DNA of 21,595 nt from UBA4717 sp002404395 (GTDB taxonomy: Bacteria > Bacillota > Clostridia > Oscillospirales > CAG-272): positions 1 to 21,595 of the forward strand of contig CALFNW010000147.1 of assembly GCA_937902275.1 (NCBI GenBank). Reading direction: 5' to 3'. Positions within the stretch are counted from its first letter, which is position 1. Each line of letters opens with the position of its first letter. Made by a program: the position numbers and the translations under genes. A model generated the notes under the pieces. The model was not told the origin of the DNA and ran no database searches. It was given only the letters and a program-made list of their open reading frames with translations. This document shows, piece by piece, positions 7,883 through 15,768 of the stretch.

Positions 7883-9991
7883 TCAGCGTAAATCTACAAG
7901 TTCCACGTTATCCGGAACACTGATTTCATATTTCACTTCGTCGCCCTCGAATCGCCATGCGCTGATAATTTTACCGTGCGGTGTGTCAAGCTCCGCTCTC
8001 GCAGAGCCGAGCCGCTTGTCGGGCTTCGGATCAATGATAACTTTTGCAAAGCCTACGCCGTCGGGACTTTCAACCGGTCTGATTCCGCATACTACGCTGT
8101 AAAGCCAATCCGCAACAGCTCCGTATGCATAGTGATTGAAAGAATTCATGTCAGTGCTCCACATGGTCCCATCGGGTTTTATACCGTCCCAATGCTCCCA
8201 TATGGTAGTCGCTCCGAGAGTTACCGGATACAGCCACGAGGGATATTCAGTGCGAAGCAAGAGGGTATACGCAAGCTCTGTATATCCGTTATCGCTGAGC
8301 GCATGAAGCAGGTACGGCGTGCCCACAAAGCCGGTAGTAAGGCTGTCACCGTGTTCATGTATCAAAGACACTAACTTTTCCGCAACCGTTTTTTTGTCCT
8401 TGCAAAGTCCGAAATGCAATGCAAGCACACAATAGGTCTGCGTATCGTACGCTGTGTAAGTTTCCTTTATTGCTTCGACGATTCTGTTATGAAGTGCAAA
8501 ATATTCGCATGCGTCAAGTCCGAGCGCCTCCATGGATTTGGCAAGTAAGAGCGTAGAGTGCGCATAAAATGCCGCACCGATAAACTCCTTGTCGGTCGCA
8601 CCGACATACGAATCGCCTGCGCCGTTGCGGTCAAGTCCGAGCCAATCGCCGAAAGGCTGCTCCACTCCCGTAAGCAAACATTCGCTCTCGCCGGCATGGC
8701 GGAGATATTCCACGTATTTTTTCATTGCGGGAAGCATATCGGCAATCAGTTTTTTATCCCCGTACATTATATACATCGTCCATGGAATTATCGTAACCGC
8801 GTCCGACCATGCCGCCGCGCCGCCTCCCCAGCCCACATCCGGCACGATACGGGTTATATCGCCGTTTTCAAGCTGGTCGAGCCGCATATCGCAAAGCCAC
8901 TTTGCAAAAAACTTATCCACGCTAAAATTGTACGCCGCCGCTTTTGCAAATACCTGCGCATCTCCCGTCCACCCCTCGCGTTCATCACGCTGAGGACAGT
9001 CAGTAGGAATATCAAGGAAGTTATCCTTCTGTCCGCGTATTACATTATTGAACAGCCGATTTACAAGCGGCAGTGCGCACTCAAAGCTTCCGATACGTTT
9101 AATGTCAGAGTATACGTCGGTCGCCCATATAGACTCGGGCGAGGCCCCTTTCGGAAGCGAGTCCACTCTCGCATAACGAAATCCGAAGAAAGTGTGCGAC
9201 GGCTTGTATGAATTTTTGCCGTCGCGGCATATGTATTCAAACAGGCATTTTGCCGAACGATAGTTCGCATTATAGAAATTCCCGTCCGAATCAAGCACTT
9301 CACCGAAAGAAAGCTTTACAAGCTCGCCGCTCACAGCAGAAAGGTTTTCAAAAAACGGATAACCGGTAATATTCTCTCCGAAATCAAGCACGCACTCGCC
9401 GCGCGGCGTGATAATCACACTCGGCTTGAAGACATCGTGTTCAATGATCAGCTCACCGTCCTGAGGACATAGTTGAGCCTTGGGTATGTCAACGCATCTG
9501 ACGGCAGAATCAAGCTTCGGTATAATCCTGCCGTCACAGCATTCGCCGTCATATATGTCGCTGAAGGTTACTTTGCCGCGTCCGCATTGCCAAATCCCGT
9601 CTGAAACGACAGTTTCACACTCACCGTTTTCGTATTCGACATCAAGCTGTGCGATCAGCGCAAGATCGTTTGAATGATCGAACGCATTATGCGTTACCCT
9701 TGAACCATACCAACCTTTTCCGACCTCAAACGTCAGCACAGACTTATCGGACAATCTTTCGGTGATGTCATAGGTCTGATACAGATGATGCTTATAAAAG
9801 GAAGTGTATCCGGGCGCAAGCACATTTTCACCGAGCTTCACTCCGTCAATATAGGCATTGTACACACCGCATACGGTAACATTAAGCACAGCAGTGCGGA
9901 TCTCCCCTTTCGGAGCAAACGCGTACGTATATATGACCTGAGCGCCGCCGAAATCTTCGGTCGGCATTATCCAACTTGATTTTTCAAACAT
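7883..9991 (-). CDS. Alpha-L-rhamnosidase, GH78 family
   Basis: 702 residues. GH78 enzymes remove terminal alpha-L-rhamnose from plant glycosides and pectic oligosaccharides. The N-terminal beta domain (about 10-190) has the family's ApGYTSFYKHHLYQTYD-like run, and VLDFGENITGY follows near 202-211. The alpha/alpha-barrel carries DCPQRDEREGWTGD (331-344), with E337 the expected general acid, and TTIWEHWDGI, with E599 the expected base; MNSFNHYAYGAV follows. No signal peptide is visible, so it probably acts on imported oligosaccharides in the cytoplasm. It is shorter than many GH78 proteins of 850-1000 residues, with a reduced N-terminal accessory part, but looks complete. GGAG lies about seven bases before ATG 9991. 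It is the first gene of an operon with the VanZ-like gene and has its own strong promoter about 150 bases upstream. No transporter or regulator gene is adjacent. Confidence 0.93.
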   Translation of the reverse strand: MFEKSSWIMPTEDFGGAQVIYTYAFAPKGEIRTAVLNVTVCGVYNAYIDGVKLGENVLAPGYTSFYKHHLYQTYDITERLSDKSVLTFEVGKGWYGSRVTHNAFDHSNDLALIAQLDVEYENGECETVVSDGIWQCGRGKVTFSDIYDGECCDGRIIPKLDSAVRCVDIPKAQLCPQDGELIIEHDVFKPSVIITPRGECVLDFGENITGYPFFENLSAVSGELVKLSFGEVLDSDGNFYNANYRSAKCLFEYICRDGKNSYKPSHTFFGFRYARVDSLPKGASPESIWATDVYSDIKRIGSFECALPLVNRLFNNVIRGQKDNFLDIPTDCPQRDEREGWTGDAQVFAKAAAYNFSVDKFFAKWLCDMRLDQLENGDITRIVPDVGWGGGAAAWSDAVTIIPWTMYIMYGDKKLIADMLPAMKKYVEYLRHAGESECLLTGVEQPFGDWLGLDRNGAGDSYVGATDKEFIGAAFYAHSTLLLAKSMEALGLDACEYFALHNRIVEAIKETYTAYDTQTYCVLALHFGLCKDKKTVAEKLVSLIHEHGDSLTTGFVGTPYLLHALSDNGYTELAYTLLLRTEYPSWLYPVTLGATTIWEHWDGIKPDGTMWSTDMNSFNHYAYGAVADWLYSVVCGIRPVESPDGVGFAKVIIDPKPDKRLGSARAELDTPHGKIISAWRFEGDEVKYEISVPDNVELVDLR

Positions 9992-10148
9992 AATTTTCTC
10001 CGTTCGGCGAAGCCGATCCTACATTACATACAAACCGCACTGCGTTTAAGCTTACGACATAAACAAATCGAATTTTATAAAGCGTAACTCTTACAGCGTC
10101 GTTATTGTTTTTTACTCAAAAAAGCAACCGCAAAAATTATATACTGAA

Positions 10149-10177
10149 ATTTTAACACAACTTGCTCAAAGTGTCAA
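10149..10177 (-). promoter_or_regulatory. Strong sigma-A-type promoter of rhamnosidase operon
   Basis: Read on the minus strand: TTGACA (10177-10172), a 17-base spacer and TAAAAT (10154-10149), with TG one base before the -10 box. The transcript should begin near 10142, leaving an untranslated leader of about 150 bases before ATG 9991. I recognise no riboswitch in that leader. Confidence 0.8.
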
Positions 10178-10226
10178 TATATTTAAGCTATGTATCACCT
10201 CATATAAAATATTTACGTTTTTTATA

Positions 10227-10255
10227 TTGAATTAACCGTCCGACTGTGATACAAT
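10227..10255 (+). promoter_or_regulatory. Sigma-A-type promoter of DUF362 gene
   Basis: TTGAAT (10227-10232), a 17-base spacer and TACAAT (10250-10255). It faces away from the rhamnosidase promoter. The two -35 boxes are 49 bases apart with AT-rich sequence between them, including ATATTT (10179-10184) and its complement AAATAT (10207-10212). Confidence 0.75.
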
Positions 10256-10289
10256 ATCTGCGGAATAAAATGATAAGGAAGTGAAAATT

Positions 10290-11180
10290 ATGAATGATGC
10301 CCGCTCAAAAGTTTTCTTTTCAAAATCCATTACCCCCGAAAATGTAATAAAGCTGTACAAATTGCTCGGCTTTAAACCGCTCGGAAACATCGCCGTAAAA
10401 GTCCACTCGGGCGAAGCAGGAAACCAGAACTTTTTAAGGCCTGCTTTCTGGAAACCGATGGTTGATTATATCGGCGGTACGATCGTCGAAGCCAACACGG
10501 CATACGGAGGCGAGCGCAACACCGTCGAAAAGCATATGAAGCTCTTTGAAGTTCACGGTTGGTCTAAATATTTCAAGGTGGATCTGCTTGACGCAGAGGG
10601 TCCCGACATGACTCTCGCGATCCCGGACGGTATAAAGATCAAAAAAGATCTGGTCGGAAAGCACATTTCAAACTATGACTCAATGGTCGTGCTCTCGCAC
10701 TTCAAAGGACATCCCATGGGCGGCTTCGGTGGTGCGCTCAAACAGCTTTCTATCGGTTGTGCTTCATCTGCCGGAAAAGCGTATATCCATTCGGCAGGCG
10801 TGACCGCAGACCCTGCCGAGATATGGAGCCATGTGGCGCCTCAGGATGATTTTCTTGATTCAATGGCTGATGCAGCCTCCGCGGTAGTATCTCTGTTTGG
10901 TGGAAGAATTGCATATATAAACGTAATGTGCAATCTTTCGGTAGACTGCGACTGTTGCGCAGTCGCGGAAGATCCTTGCATGAAAGACATAGGCATACTT
11001 GCCTCGCTTGACCCGGTCGCAATAGATAAAGCGTGTGTCGATCTTGTTTATGCTTCGAATGATCGAGGGCGCGATCATTTGGTCGAACGCATTGAAAGCC
11101 GGCACGGTATCCGCACGGTCGAATCGGCAGCCTCGCTCGGCATCGGCAATCTTGATTACGAGCTTATAGAAATTGAATAA
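10290..11180 (+). CDS. DUF362 domain protein
   Basis: 296 residues, matching the DUF362 family end to end: VKVHSGEAGNQNFLRP near the front, GGTIVEANTAYGGERN, VVLSHFKGHPMGGFGGALK, then DCDCCAVAEDPCMKDIGILA and DPVAIDKACVDLVY. The clustered cysteines (CNLSVDCDCC and DPC) could bind a metal or Fe-S centre. The separate ferredoxin domain that some relatives carry is absent. The family has no settled biochemical function. ATG 10290 is preferred to the in-frame GTG at 10281 because the purine-rich AAGGAAG sits against that GTG but at good distance from the ATG. The gene is alone between its promoter and a terminator, and it shares a control region with the rhamnosidase operon. Confidence 0.88.
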   Translation: MNDARSKVFFSKSITPENVIKLYKLLGFKPLGNIAVKVHSGEAGNQNFLRPAFWKPMVDYIGGTIVEANTAYGGERNTVEKHMKLFEVHGWSKYFKVDLLDAEGPDMTLAIPDGIKIKKDLVGKHISNYDSMVVLSHFKGHPMGGFGGALKQLSIGCASSAGKAYIHSAGVTADPAEIWSHVAPQDDFLDSMADAASAVVSLFGGRIAYINVMCNLSVDCDCCAVAEDPCMKDIGILASLDPVAIDKACVDLVYASNDRGRDHLVERIESRHGIRTVESAASLGIGNLDYELIEIE

Positions 11181-11203
11181 GCCGCCGATTTAATAATATC
11201 TCA

Positions 11204-11250
11204 AAAAATCGGTGTAAAAGCTAATTGTCAGCGCTTTTACACCGATTTTT
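11204..11250. terminator. Bidirectional terminator between DUF362 gene and lon-to-GNAT cluster
   Basis: A perfect 18-bp stem, AAAAATCGGTGTAAAAGC (11204-11221) with its complement (11233-11250), has an 11-base loop. The A-run and T-run at its ends serve transcripts from either side. It closes the DUF362 transcript and the long minus-strand cluster that ends at 11274. Confidence 0.88.
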
Positions 11251-11273
11251 AAATTTGTCACAGATATTTACTT

Positions 11274-11660
11274 TTACTTGCCGCCGCACTTATGCTCGAA
11301 AAAGCCGTTAAGATCGACGAAAAGCCCGCCCTCGCGCTCATTCATCTCAAAGCCGACCGCTCTTATCAACGGCGAATCGCTTCCGAGATACCGCGCCTTT
11401 TTGATCCCGCAAAGATCGATAAAATTCAATGCCGCCTTGCCCATTATGTACATCGGTTCAAAGTCATCAACCCCGGGGGCTGCGGCAAGCTCGTAAACAT
11501 ATCCCATATCGTCGCGCATCGTGAATTGACAAATTCCGATAAGCCTTCCGTCGTCGTAGGTCGCGGCATATGCCAAAAGGTCGGCATCGTATTTGATCTT
11601 GCAAAGCTCACACATCCTTGCCTGATCCGCTTTTTCCTGCACCGGTTTAATCTGATACAT
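11274..11660 (-). CDS. Small GNAT-like acetyltransferase domain protein
   Basis: 128 residues. DGRLIGICQFTMRDDMGYVYELAAAPG followed by MGKAALNFIDLCGIKKARY fits the central beta strands and following helix of a GNAT N-acetyltransferase. The protein is shorter than the usual 140-180 residues and I do not see a clean Q/RxxGxG/A acetyl-CoA loop, so activity is doubtful. It ends with a possible metal-binding HKC. It starts 18 bases after the rluB-type stop with only a weak ribosome site, and it is the last gene before the terminator at 11204, so it probably depends on upstream transcription. No substrate can be inferred. Confidence 0.6.
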   Translation of the reverse strand: MYQIKPVQEKADQARMCELCKIKYDADLLAYAATYDDGRLIGICQFTMRDDMGYVYELAAAPGVDDFEPMYIMGKAALNFIDLCGIKKARYLGSDSPLIRAVGFEMNEREGGLFVDLNGFFEHKCGGK

Positions 11661-11678
11661 ATATGTACCGCACCCGAA

Positions 11679-12395
11679 TCAGAGTGATCTCAGGTATTCC
11701 CTTTCTTCTTTGGTCAGATACCGCCATTTACCTACGGGAAGCTTTCCGAGCAAAAGCTTGCCCTCCGCCACACGCTTCAGACTTAACACCGACAGCCCAA
11801 GCATTTCGCACATTTTGCGTATCTGGCGGTTTCTGCCTTCATGAAGCTCTACACGCAAAAGCGTTGAATTATCGTCGCTTGACATGACCTCGGCCTTGAC
11901 CGGCTGTATCACATATCCGTCAAGCTCCATAGGTGAGCAAAATTCCTCAAGCAATTCGGCAGTAAGCTTGCCGCCGATCCTGACTAAGTAAAGCTTTGCA
12001 ACATCGTGACTCGGATGCGTAAGCTTGTTGGTAAGCTCACCGTCATTTGTCATAAGTAAAAGTCCCTCGGAATTCATGTCAAGCCGACCTACCGGATATA
12101 CCCGCTCGTCGGCATCTGACACAAGCTCGCGCACACATCTGCGCTCACGCTCGTCGTTCATAGTGGTAACATATCCGCGCGGCTTATTAAGCATTATATA
12201 CGTTTTATGCTTGATATTGTTGCGGATCTTACGCCCGCGATAAGTAACGACATCGCGCTCGGGAACGATCTTCCGCCCTAACTCAACACACTCGCCGTTC
12301 ACCTTGATATTACCCGCAAGTATCTCTTTTTCGGCGGCGCGTCTGCTCATGAGTCCGCAATCGCTTATATACTTCTGAAGTCTGATCTCTTCCAT
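11679..12395 (-). CDS. rluB: RsuA/RluB-type rRNA pseudouridine synthase
   Basis: 238 residues. An N-terminal S4 RNA-binding domain (RLQKYISDCGLMSRRAAEKEI onwards, about 4-60) precedes the synthase domain: YIMLNKPRGYVTT, then GRLDMNSEGLLLMTNDG with the nucleophile D106, then LHEGRNRQIRKMCEMLG and the C-terminal GKWRYLTKEE. Enzymes of this family isomerise single uridines in rRNA; the Firmicutes member near scpB is called rluB and modifies 23S rRNA. ATG 12395 opens the S4 domain directly. An in-frame ATG at 12440 would add 15 low-complexity residues and overlap the preceding gene, so it is unlikely. The gene begins ten bases after the carboxypeptidase stop. In Bacillus the same stretch reads dacB-spmA-spmB-rluB; spmA and spmB are not here. 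Confidence 0.9.
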   Translation of the reverse strand: MEEIRLQKYISDCGLMSRRAAEKEILAGNIKVNGECVELGRKIVPERDVVTYRGRKIRNNIKHKTYIMLNKPRGYVTTMNDERERRCVRELVSDADERVYPVGRLDMNSEGLLLMTNDGELTNKLTHPSHDVAKLYLVRIGGKLTAELLEEFCSPMELDGYVIQPVKAEVMSSDDNSTLLRVELHEGRNRQIRKMCEMLGLSVLSLKRVAEGKLLLGKLPVGKWRYLTKEEREYLRSL

Positions 12396-12405
12396 ATGTA
12401 AAATA

Positions 12406-13539
12406 TTACTCCCCGGCGGAGTCCTGCTCCGCCGCAACATCCATTATTTGTTTGACACACAGCGGCACGCGCGCCACTATGCCATCGTCGCTTGTAAACA
12501 CAATTTCACCGACGCAGTCGCCCGGGGCTATACGAGTCACAAAAAATCTCGGCAGATAAACATGAGCCTCGCACGGCTTGGCACCGACTTTAAACAGTCC
12601 GCTTGCTCCGGAGTCCGACACGACCTCAGCATAAGTGATTTTTTTGCCGATTATCGGAACAATATTTGAATACTCGCCCGGCGTGTGCAGAATTCTGGTC
12701 TCATAACCGGCGAACCCAAAATCAAGCATAGCCCTGTGATCATTCCAATCGTCGGGCGCCGAAAGCGTGACCGCGATAAGCGTAGTGTCTCCGCGTTTTG
12801 CCGCCGATACCAAGCATCTGCCGCTCTTTTTGGTAAAGCCGGTCTTTACTCCGAGCGCACCGTCGTACAGCTTAAGCATTTTATTATGATTGAGCAAATA
12901 CCTGAATCCGCCGCCTGATAACGGAAGCTTACATCTGTAAGTCGATACGATTTTCACAAATTCGGGATTCTTCATTGCAGCCGCAGCAATTTTGGCAAGC
13001 TCCGCCGCAGTAGTGTAATGGTTCTCATCATCAAGCCCATGCGGGTTGGAAAATGAAGTATTTTCAAGTCCGAGTTCATGTGCCTTTTCGTTCATCATGT
13101 CGGCAAAGCCTTCAATACTGCCTCCGAGCGTTACTGCAATTGCCGCGGCAGCATCATTTGCGCTTTCAAGCAACATAATGTACAGCAGGTCTTCAAGCGT
13201 CATCGCCTCCCCGCCCTTCAGGCAGGCAGAAGAACCTTCGATCCCGACCGCGCTTGAGGGCACGGTAAGCGGCGTATCGAGCGGCGCTGTCTCAAGCGCC
13301 ACAAGCGCCGTCATAATTTTGGTCGTACTCGCCATCGGTCTGCGCTCATCGGCATTCTGCTGCCAAAGCACGCTTCCCGAATCGGCATCAATCAGAATCG
13401 CGCTCGCGGCAGACACAGACGGCATTGCGGCAAGCGCAGGCGTTGAAAAAAGTGTGCCGAGCATCGAAATCATAATTGAAAACAATACGGCAGAGGAAAG
13501 CAGACGGCAGAACTTTTTCTTCAATCTATTTTCATGCAT
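12406..13539 (-). CDS. dacF: D-alanyl-D-alanine carboxypeptidase (DacF/DacB type)
   Basis: 377 residues. A signal peptide (KKK, hydrophobic stretch, ALA) precedes a serine-type penicillin-binding domain. STTK gives S71/K74, SAN is 126-128 and KTG is 232-234. A beta-rich C-terminal domain follows, typical of PBP5-like enzymes. They remove the terminal D-Ala from peptidoglycan stem peptides, limiting crosslinks. DacF and DacB of Bacillus act in making spore cortex; the position between ytfJ and an rluB gene suggests the same, and dacB would be an equally fair name. ATG 13539 is preferred to the in-frame ATG at 13554, which lacks a ribosome site and lies inside a hairpin arm. No strong membrane anchor is seen at the C-terminus. 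An internal promoter is possible at 13594-13621. Confidence 0.9.
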   Translation of the reverse strand: MHENRLKKKFCRLLSSAVLFSIMISMLGTLFSTPALAAMPSVSAASAILIDADSGSVLWQQNADERRPMASTTKIMTALVALETAPLDTPLTVPSSAVGIEGSSACLKGGEAMTLEDLLYIMLLESANDAAAAIAVTLGGSIEGFADMMNEKAHELGLENTSFSNPHGLDDENHYTTAAELAKIAAAAMKNPEFVKIVSTYRCKLPLSGGGFRYLLNHNKMLKLYDGALGVKTGFTKKSGRCLVSAAKRGDTTLIAVTLSAPDDWNDHRAMLDFGFAGYETRILHTPGEYSNIVPIIGKKITYAEVVSDSGASGLFKVGAKPCEAHVYLPRFFVTRIAPGDCVGEIVFTSDDGIVARVPLCVKQIMDVAAEQDSAGE

Positions 13540-13543
13540 AAAA

Positions 13544-13581
13544 GCAAACCCCATTCATAATTTACTGAGAATAGGGTTTGC
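13544..13581 (-). promoter_or_regulatory. Hairpin covering the dacF ribosome-binding region
   Basis: In the minus-strand RNA, GCAAACCCUAUUC (13581-13569) can pair with GAAUGGGGUUUGC (13556-13544): 13 pairs including one G-U, with a 12-base loop. The only ribosome-site-like purines (GGGG) before ATG 13539 lie in the 3' arm. No T-run follows, so it is not a normal terminator. The G-U pair folds only in the dacF-sense RNA. A role in translation control is inference. Confidence 0.5.
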
Positions 13582-13593
13582 ATTGCCGCTGCG

Positions 13594-13621
13594 ATAATAC
13601 GCGGAAAAATCAGACCGGCAA
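13594..13621 (-). promoter_or_regulatory. Possible internal promoter before dacF
   Basis: Minus strand: TTGCCG (13621-13616), a 16-base spacer and TATTAT (13599-13594). Both boxes are plausible sigma-A matches in the 113-base gap between ytfJ and dacF. RNA made from it would include the hairpin at 13544-13581. Confidence 0.35.
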
Positions 13622-13652
13622 GTAAAATACTGCACAAAACAAAGCGCTGCGT

Positions 13653-14099
13653 TTATTCTTCTTCGGCTTTCTTTTCCGAGCAGTCTTCTTTCTTTTTATC
13701 CTTTTTAAAGACTTCCTTGAGTCTTGAAATAAGGTCGGGAGATTTTTCGATAAGTCCGGTAAGCGCACTCACCGCGTCATTCGGCTCGCTGTCCTTGTTT
13801 GCGCTGAGCATTTCAACATTTCCGTCTGCGCCGACGACCAAAAATCCGACAGGTGTTACCGAAACTCCGGTTCCGCCGCCGCCGCTGAAGCTTATGGGCT
13901 TTTTTTTCGGGTCGGGATTCTCCGCTTTACCGTAATCAAGCCCGCCCGAAGCAAATGCGAGCGAAACCTTTGATACGGGAATGATCGTCGTACCCTGAGG
14001 CGTGTTTATCGGCTCTCCGATAATGGTGTTGACATCCACCACATTTTTGAGTTCCGAAAGCGAGGTTTCGATAATTTCACTGATTTTGTTATCTGACAT
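13653..14099 (-). CDS. ytfJ: GerW/YtfJ family sporulation protein
   Basis: 148 residues. The family's N-terminal helix (ISEIIETSLSELKNVVDVNTIIG) is followed by TTIIPVSKVSLAFASGG, a glycine-rich FSGGGGTGVSVTPVGFLVV and a charged Lys/Glu tail. YtfJ (GerW) is made in the forespore of Bacillus and is needed for spores to respond to L-alanine; its biochemical role is unresolved. GAGAGG lies about ten bases before the ATG. The adjacent DUF2953 gene is the usual partner (ytfI-ytfJ in Bacillus), which supports the call. Confidence 0.92.
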   Translation of the reverse strand: MSDNKISEIIETSLSELKNVVDVNTIIGEPINTPQGTTIIPVSKVSLAFASGGLDYGKAENPDPKKKPISFSGGGGTGVSVTPVGFLVVGADGNVEMLSANKDSEPNDAVSALTGLIEKSPDLISRLKEVFKKDKKKEDCSEKKAEEE

Positions 14100-14140
14100 T
14101 GCACATGATCCTCTCTTACATTTATATTTTAAATTATTGC

Positions 14141-14743
14141 TTACTTATGTTTAAAATAAACCATCGCCGCCCTTAATCCCACACCGAGCAGATTGAATAA
14201 ATTGTTTGACAGCGTAATATCTATTTCCGCCCATGTTTTAGTACCTAAAAAATCCGGCTCAACACGCAATTCTGTGCGTCGCGCAAGCTCGTAGTCGGTG
14301 TATCTCTTAAGTACCTCGATGAGATATGCGCAAGCCTGAATGACCGCTCCGTAGAGCAACGCCGTTTTCGCAACATCATCGGTTGCAATTGTAATAACGA
14401 TCCGCGAAAGCTTTACTCTGAGCTTTGAAAAAAACGGCTTCGCGGTCTCCTTTACTACATCGGCGATCATATCGACGGTCTCATTAAGCGGAACCTTCGT
14501 TTTTTCCTCCGTTTTCGGCTTGTCCGACTCTTTTTTGAATTTTGCTTTCTGACTCTGCTTTGATTTCGGACTTCGCACCTTGGCGGCTTTTTTCGGCTTC
14601 GGGGGATAAAGAGTATACACCTTCAAACCAAAGACACAAAGCCTCACCTTAAGCTCATTGCGGTAAACAATATTTACACCGACATCGGAAAAAAGCAACA
14701 CTGCAATTAAACCGATGATTACGCAGACAATTACATATCCCAT
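14141..14743 (-). CDS. DUF2953 domain protein, membrane-anchored
   Basis: 200 residues. One N-terminal hydrophobic segment (about 2-18) is followed by a Lys/Ser/Pro-rich linker (about 48-85), then the conserved domain with ETAKPFFSKLRVKLSRI, TDDVAKTALLYGAVIQA and TELRVEPDFLGTKTWAEIDI. Proteins of this family sit beside YtfJ in many spore formers, as here (41 bases apart), so a sporulation role is likely but unproven. GGAG lies six bases before the ATG. It corresponds to ytfI of Bacillus by position and family. Confidence 0.85.
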   Translation of the reverse strand: MGYVIVCVIIGLIAVLLFSDVGVNIVYRNELKVRLCVFGLKVYTLYPPKPKKAAKVRSPKSKQSQKAKFKKESDKPKTEEKTKVPLNETVDMIADVVKETAKPFFSKLRVKLSRIVITIATDDVAKTALLYGAVIQACAYLIEVLKRYTDYELARRTELRVEPDFLGTKTWAEIDITLSNNLFNLLGVGLRAAMVYFKHK

Positions 14744-14821
14744 ACCCTACTCCATATTGCCTATTTTCGGGTGAAAACTCAAGTTTTATTCCATAACAGC
14801 GAAAATTTTACCAAAGCTCAC

Positions 14822-15472
14822 TTATTGTGCCTCGTTCTGCTCCGTCGTTCCATTTGCAAAATGTTCATCAACCGCTTGGCTTTCCGGATCCGAAAGCTCC
14901 GAAGCGGTCGTATCCGCTCCGCCGTCGGCAAGTTTGGCGGCAAGCTCCGCTTCAAGCAACTCCACCGGAGGAAGCGAACCGAGCGAATCAAGTCCGAAAC
15001 ACCTCAAAAAATCATCGGTAGTTCGGTAAAGTGACGGTCTGCCGGGTGCGTCAAGCTTACCGCAGACTTCGATCAATCCTTTGTCGGCAAGCGCGCCGAC
15101 CGCGTATGAGCTGTCGATCCCGCGCACCTGCTCCACAAACGCACGCGTTACCGGCTGATGATAAGCAACGATCGCAAGCACCTCAAGTGAAGATTTCGAC
15201 AAATTACCGCCGCGGCGTATTCCTAGCGCCGCTCTGATATAATCAATATATTCTTCTTTAGTGCACAATTGACAGCTCTTATCGTAACAAACGAGTTGGA
15301 TACCGCGCGCGTTTGACGGGTCTGCATATGAGTCGGAAATATATCCGACCGCTTTTTTCACCTCGTCCTCGGTGGTTTCAAGCAAAAGTGCAAGCCGTTC
15401 ATACGTCACCGCATGACCTGCCGCGAACAGCACCGCCTCAATAATACGCTGCATTTCTTTCAGATCCTGCAT
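14822..15472 (-). CDS. scpB: Segregation and condensation protein B
   Basis: 216 residues. ScpB dimers join ScpA and SMC in the condensin complex that compacts and separates chromosomes. Two winged-helix domains are visible: MQRIIEAVLFAAGHAVTYERLALLL at the front, and SLEVLAIVAYHQPVTRAFVEQVRG with the conserved GRPSLYRTTDDFLRCFGL and SLPPV. The last 45 residues are an acidic, variable tail. The ATG at 15472 has only a weak ribosome site; the in-frame ATG at 15454 would remove six residues and is possible. It lies 69 bases after the scpA region, in the usual scpA-scpB order, and that gap holds a small GTCGGC/GCCGAC hairpin. Confidence 0.93.
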   Translation of the reverse strand: MQDLKEMQRIIEAVLFAAGHAVTYERLALLLETTEDEVKKAVGYISDSYADPSNARGIQLVCYDKSCQLCTKEEYIDYIRAALGIRRGGNLSKSSLEVLAIVAYHQPVTRAFVEQVRGIDSSYAVGALADKGLIEVCGKLDAPGRPSLYRTTDDFLRCFGLDSLGSLPPVELLEAELAAKLADGGADTTASELSDPESQAVDEHFANGTTEQNEAQ

Positions 15473-15541
15473 ACAAATCTTAATGTCGGCGTAGCCGACT
15501 CAAAAAGCGGACGCGGATTTTGGGATATCAGGCTTTTACAC

Positions 15542-15768
15542 CTATTGCTCCGTTTTTACTTCGTCGGTCCCCGACTCCGTACCCGTCTTCAGCCTGTCGG
15601 GATTCAGACTCATTTCAAAATCATCATATCCGACGCAAAGTTCATCATATACCGGTTCAAGCAACACTCTTCCGTTTTTGATAAGCTCAAGCACCGACAT
15701 AAATATCGCTATCAGTTCCGAGCGGGTGCGAGCCGTACCGAGCACCTCGGTGTATCTGATACTGCCGC
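15542..15768 (-). pseudogene. scpA: scpA C-terminal part, in a different frame
   Basis: This frame encodes the missing end of ScpA: GSIRYTEVLGTARTRSELIA, then IFMSVLELIKNGRVLLEP, the C-terminal winged helix that contacts the SMC head. It is one frame away (-1) from the 5' part. The change falls at a run of six A in the coding strand (15774-15769); seven would give one uninterrupted protein of about 266 residues. The only start in this frame is a GTG at 15745, which is an internal ScpA codon with no ribosome site. I read it as the separated end of one gene, either through a sequence error or through real frameshifting, and not as an independent gene. Confidence 0.8.
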
